Positions 6,542-9,165 of a stretch of 9,165 nucleotides of DNA are shown here, in pieces. The notes below the pieces were generated by a model, which saw only the letters and a program-made list of their open reading frames with translations, did not search any database and was not told the DNA's origin. Origin of the DNA: an uncultured Lachnospiraceae bacterium (GTDB lineage: Bacteria > Bacillota > Clostridia > Lachnospirales > Lachnospiraceae); NCBI GenBank assembly GCA_910587295.1, contig CAJULP010000101.1, forward strand, positions 1-9,165, in the 5' to 3' direction. Position 1 is the stretch's first letter. Each line of letters starts with the position of its first letter. The translations under genes were made by a program, and so were the position numbers.

Positions 6542-7843
6542 TTATTTATTTTCATCTAATACTTCCTGTATAGCTGTCTGGGCTTTTTGGCAAACCTCAT
6601 CCGGCGTCATCTTGTCAAACAACAGATTCTGCCAATATTCGTCAAAGGTATTCATGACCTCGTTTAGATTTGCCACCGGAATCTGGGGGATATTGGAAGT
6701 TTTTAACTGCTCCTTGAAAATATCATATTTAGAATCCGCAAAGGTTCCCTCATTGTATGCCGCTTCAATGGTCGGAAGGTTTGTTCCGCCAAATGCCGCT
6801 GCCTGATCCGGATTTTCGGTAAGCCATTTGATAAAAGTCCAGGCAGTCTCCACATTATTACTTTTAGAGCCGATTCCCAACTGAAATCCGCCGGAAGTTG
6901 AATAAGAACCGGCATCGCCTGCCGGAATCAAACCAAGTTCCACGGTGAAGCTAAGTCCTTCCATATCAATCTCGCCATACTCCCATGGACCCGACTCCAT
7001 CATTCCGATATTTCCATTACAGAATTGATTTCGCTGTTCCGTTCCTTCCATTGTTACAGAGTCTTCCGGCATATAGTTCTGTAACTCTTTTACAAATTCC
7101 AGATATTTTTTCATTTCCGGCGTATCTACCGTGGCAACCGGTTTTCCGTTGTCGTCAATCTTGTACAAAGATCCACCGATACTCTGCAAAAATACACCCA
7201 TTTCGTAAGTAGACTGATACGCACTGGATGTCAGGGCATTGGTGAACAGATAATCCCCATCCTTCGTCATCGCCTTGCCACATTCCAGCATCTCTTCCAG
7301 TGTGGCAGGATATTCCAGATTATACTTTTCAAACAGATCTTTGTTATAGAAGATGACCCGTGTATCCGTGTCTGTCGGAATCGTGTAGGCCTTTCCGCCA
7401 ATTTTACAGGGTTCCATCAAGGATCCCATAAACACTTCATCAAAATTAACGCCGTCTCGCTCCGCCAGGTCTCCGATGGGATACAGCATTCCTGCTTTTT
7501 GATATGTCATGGTATCCACATGATTTACTGTCAGAATATCGTAATCATCTCCGGCCTGATGTGCCGCCTGTACCCCCTGGTTTGTTGCCGTAAAATCCGC
7601 AAAGGTGGCAAATTCCACTTTTACATCAGGGTATTTTTTCATGAACTCCTGGAATACCGGCTCATAGAACTTTACACGATCCTCCGTCACTGCAACTGTC
7701 AAGGTTCCTGCAATTTCATCTTTTGCAGCTGCCTTGGTACTTTCGTCCTTGGCAGTGCTTGCTCTTCCATTATTGTTTCCGCAGCCGGTCAATATTCCCA
7801 CAATTAACGTAAGAGTCATAAAAAATGCTGTTACTTTTTTCAT
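6542..7843 (-). CDS. ABC transporter solute-binding lipoprotein (family 1, CUT1 type)
   Basis: This 433-residue extracellular sugar-binding lipoprotein begins with MKKVTAFFMTLTLIVGILTG and a lipobox cysteine at residue 21, so it would be lipidated and anchored outside the membrane. A Ser/Thr/Ala/Lys-rich linker (about 22-42) leads to the binding domain, starting GTLTVAVTEDRVKFYEPVFQ. Family features include YDILTVNHVDTMTYQKAG, KAYTIPTDTDTRVIFYNKDL, MMESGPWEYGEI, and GGFQLGIGSKSNNVETAWTF followed by IKWLTENPDQAAAF, all usual in maltose/multiple-sugar binding proteins. It delivers substrate to the two permeases encoded downstream; the specific sugar cannot be read from the sequence. ATG 7843 has an excellent AAGGAGG seven bases upstream. 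As first gene of the operon and farthest from the AraC gene, its upstream region (7844-8148) is where regulation would act. Confidence 0.95.
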   Translation of the reverse strand: MKKVTAFFMTLTLIVGILTGCGNNNGRASTAKDESTKAAAKDEIAGTLTVAVTEDRVKFYEPVFQEFMKKYPDVKVEFATFADFTATNQGVQAAHQAGDDYDILTVNHVDTMTYQKAGMLYPIGDLAERDGVNFDEVFMGSLMEPCKIGGKAYTIPTDTDTRVIFYNKDLFEKYNLEYPATLEEMLECGKAMTKDGDYLFTNALTSSAYQSTYEMGVFLQSIGGSLYKIDDNGKPVATVDTPEMKKYLEFVKELQNYMPEDSVTMEGTEQRNQFCNGNIGMMESGPWEYGEIDMEGLSFTVELGLIPAGDAGSYSTSGGFQLGIGSKSNNVETAWTFIKWLTENPDQAAAFGGTNLPTIEAAYNEGTFADSKYDIFKEQLKTSNIPQIPVANLNEVMNTFDEYWQNLLFDKMTPDEVCQKAQTAIQEVLDENK

Positions 7844-7903
7844 ACAGTTTCCTCCTTGCTGTTCATTTTGACTAATTTTTGATGGTATTTCTGACTTGAT
7901 AAG

Positions 7904-7931
7904 TAAATATTAACCAAATCTGCCTTTACAA
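7904..7931 (-). promoter_or_regulatory. Candidate promoter of the ABC transporter operon
   Basis: On the minus strand TTGTAA (7931-7926) and TATTTA (7909-7904) are separated by 16 bases. They would start a transcript near 7897, leaving a leader of about 54 bases before the ATG at 7843. The match to consensus is only fair, as expected for a regulated sugar operon needing an activator, and other AT-rich pairings in the region are possible. Confidence 0.25.
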
Positions 7932-8111
7932 TCATTAGAAATAATATTCAGTACTTTTTTATACCTTATTCATTTGAGCGGCTGCCAATAAATAACTCTG
8001 ATCAAAAATGTTGAAATCAATTGAAAATATGAGTGAAAAAATGTTACTCTTACAAATAGATTAAGGTAGTCTGTGCCAGGCTGCCGGGAAAGGAACCGTA
8101 TGGTAAATGAG

Positions 8112-8129
8112 CCGCTTTATATAATGCGG
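8112..8129 (+). promoter_or_regulatory. Near-palindrome with TATAAT, candidate promoter/operator
   Basis: The 18 bases read CCGC-T-TTATATAA-T-GCGG, palindromic except for one T-T pair, and contain a perfect -10 hexamer TATAAT at 8120-8125. They end 19 bases before the preferred ATG at 8149 of the winged-helix gene. A clear -35 is missing at 8097-8102. The position suits a -10 element covered by an operator, for which the encoded winged-helix protein would be one candidate binder; this is inference. Confidence 0.35.
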
Positions 8130-8148
8130 AGCTGCTTTGGGGTGGAAG

Positions 8149-8889
8149 ATGGATATCATTGAACGGGATATTTATGCTCTGATCTGTAGCAGTGACGGGA
8201 TCAAGGCAAAAGAGATTGCAAAGAAATTGAATAAGGATAGAAAATTGGTGAATCATTATCTGTATGCTTCGCCTTATATGCATGAGTTGTGCTGCCGGGA
8301 TGAGGCGTACAATTGGCATGGGTATATCCGTCAGGCCAGGCCCCATCGGGGATTGGAGGATTTTTGCGGTTATTATTCTACGGTAAAGGAGTTTTTGGCT
8401 CTTTCGGAAGAGGAATGGTTTGAAATGCTGAAACAGGGGTGCAGACAGATTGGGCGGAACCTGAACGACACCCGGGGGCTGTTTCATTCCTTCAAGGACA
8501 GTGCCCAGGTCATGCGGGCTTTGTTTGACGATCTGGAAGAAGTATCTTACGGGGATTGGGAGATTGTCTTTGAACTTCGGATCAAAAAGTCACGGGCGAT
8601 CCGGATTTATGCGGATGTGCTGGTGATCACGGAAAGGTATGTGTTTTCTCTGGAATTTAAGATGAATGACAAGATTGAGGAAGAGGAAGTGGCGCAGGCG
8701 GCGAAATACAGCGCATATCAGGAAGTGCTGTTTGGGCCGGAATATGACGTGATACCGGTACTGGTGCTTACCAGGGCCGATGATTTATACAGGTATGTGC
8801 AGCTGAAAGGGAGTACAGCGGAAATCCCCGTGTGCGCCGGGAACATGCTGTTTAATGTGTTCGATGAGTATTTGGGTTTTTTAAATTGA
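8149..8889 (+). CDS. Winged-helix protein with PD-(D/E)XK-like nuclease domain
   Basis: This 246-residue protein starts at ATG 8149, behind GGGGTGG; an in-frame TTG at 8137 would add four residues. Residues 3 to about 45 (IERDIYALICSSDGIKAKEI, then AKKLNKDRKLVNHYLY) look like a winged helix-turn-helix DNA- or RNA-binding domain. The middle (about 50-130) is helical, with no family I recognise. Residues 138-210 resemble a PD-(D/E)XK nuclease core: IRIYADVLVITERYVFSLEF, with D156, then E169-F-K171, followed by Q183-A-A-K-Y and a strand VIPVLVLT. The D...ExK pattern followed by a Q/K helix is like the nuclease-like N-terminal part of some DUF2075 or Schlafen-type proteins, but here it stands alone without helicase. 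The function is unknown; a host-defence, DNA-processing or RNA-processing role is plausible. It is a single gene divergent from the ABC operon; the intergenic region beyond it shows no partner gene. Confidence 0.75.
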   Translation: MDIIERDIYALICSSDGIKAKEIAKKLNKDRKLVNHYLYASPYMHELCCRDEAYNWHGYIRQARPHRGLEDFCGYYSTVKEFLALSEEEWFEMLKQGCRQIGRNLNDTRGLFHSFKDSAQVMRALFDDLEEVSYGDWEIVFELRIKKSRAIRIYADVLVITERYVFSLEFKMNDKIEEEEVAQAAKYSAYQEVLFGPEYDVIPVLVLTRADDLYRYVQLKGSTAEIPVCAGNMLFNVFDEYLGFLN

Positions 8890-9165
8890 GGAATGAACAA
8901 AAGAGCTTAGACGGATTCAACCATCAGGTGAATTATCATATCATATTCTCTTATCGGGTTATTGAGATCATGGTTTCGTTCTATTAAGATAAGGATAGTA
9001 CAAGACAATCATTATCTCAACGGTAAAGTCCAGCTAAGAAATGTCAATAGGTAAAATGAAAAATGTTAAAGAAATTTTTTTCAAGCAGTTGATGTAAAAA
9101 AGGGTAACTTTAATAAGCCCACTCACGTGGAAATGTTAAAAATTCATGAAAACCTGTTAAGCAGC
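8890..9165. other. Right-end intergenic DNA without supportable gene
   Basis: This AT-rich stretch has no reading frame I can defend. A short plus frame around 8918-8953 reads NHQVNYHIIFSYR, which faintly recalls the opening of IS200-type transposases, but it ends soon after. A frame open from 9070 to the window edge (ending THVEMLKIHENLLSS) has only a GTG at 9127 as possible start and might be the beginning of a gene continuing outside. No terminator hairpin follows the gene ending at 8889. Confidence 0.4.

Larger units (their letters stand above)
7844..8148. promoter_or_regulatory. Divergent intergenic region between ABC operon and wHTH gene
   Basis: This 305-base AT-rich region lies between two divergent genes and should hold both promoters and any operators. 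It contains a candidate minus-strand promoter (7904-7931), two TTGAAA boxes about ten bases apart near 8009-8027, and on the right a near-palindrome containing TATAAT (8112-8129). No gene of its own is supported beyond a 20-codon leader-like frame at 8100-8162, described under findings. I did not identify clear AraC half-sites. Confidence 0.55.

Noticed and set aside
8050..8487. 145-codon minus-strand frame over the start of the winged-helix gene
   Set aside because: Composition typical of an antisense shadow, and it overlaps a gene with clear domains.
8918..8975. Possible IS200-type transposase remnant (NHQVNYHIIFSYR)
   Set aside because: Only about a dozen residues with weak resemblance; the catalytic HUH histidines and tyrosine cannot be seen.
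39..8998. Word CTATTAAGAT near both ends (39-48 and 8981-8990), possibly flanking repeats of an element
   Set aside because: Only ten exact AT-rich bases, expected by chance in 9 kb, and no recombinase gene is present.
9070..9165. Reading frame open to the right edge
   Set aside because: Only 32 codons, with no convincing start or ribosome binding site; cannot be judged without sequence beyond the window.

Overview
The window looks like an accessory region from a Gram-positive gut Clostridia, most likely a Lachnospiraceae (Blautia/Dorea/Ruminococcus type). The evidence is the AGGAGG ribosome binding sites, frequent TTG and GTG starts, an AraC regulator beside a carbohydrate ABC operon without its own ATPase, and a DUF4143-type AAA ATPase. 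This placement comes from gene style and recalled family resemblance, not from a search. I saw no tRNA, rRNA, CRISPR array or intact transposase.

Positions 1-518 hold little coding DNA: a 44-residue minus-strand peptide resembling the DUF6061 family (109-243) with a good ribosome binding site, and an imperfect inverted repeat at 353-423. From about 519 to 3000 the DNA is a patchwork of broken genes. It contains the first 63 codons of an AraC regulator (minus strand, stopping at 519), an AAA/DUF4143 ATPase with one frameshift (minus, 707-1895), a run of GC-rich hairpins (1966-2068), the degraded C-terminal end of a second AraC regulator (plus, about 2215-2517), and the first ~120 codons of a nucleotidyltransferase-like protein. 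That last fragment is fused in frame to the rest of an AraC regulator (plus, 2634-3731).

The main observation is that the AraC N-terminus at 519-710 and the AraC C-terminal part from 2997 onward appear to be two halves of one gene. Each breaks at the same point of the cupin domain, at a shared GAATT, and they face each other in opposite orientation. Inverting roughly 522-2999 would rebuild an ordinary regulator of about 305 residues, lying convergent to the transporter operon. The present arrangement gives an in-frame chimera with an unrelated N-terminus.

Positions 3728-7843 (minus strand) are a tight four-gene operon: lipoprotein solute-binding protein, MalF-type permease, MalG-type permease, and a uroporphyrinogen-decarboxylase-fold protein. 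It probably imports a sugar or glycoside and processes it, with energy from an ATPase encoded elsewhere. The fourth gene is of the cobamide-methyltransferase type but carries HxD rather than HxC at the expected metal site. Its stop codon overlaps that of the convergent AraC chimera, leaving no room for a terminator between them.

A 305-bp divergent intergenic region separates this operon from a plus-strand gene (8149-8889). Its product combines a predicted N-terminal winged helix with a PD-(D/E)XK-like nuclease core. The last 276 bases (8890-9165) contain no gene I can support.
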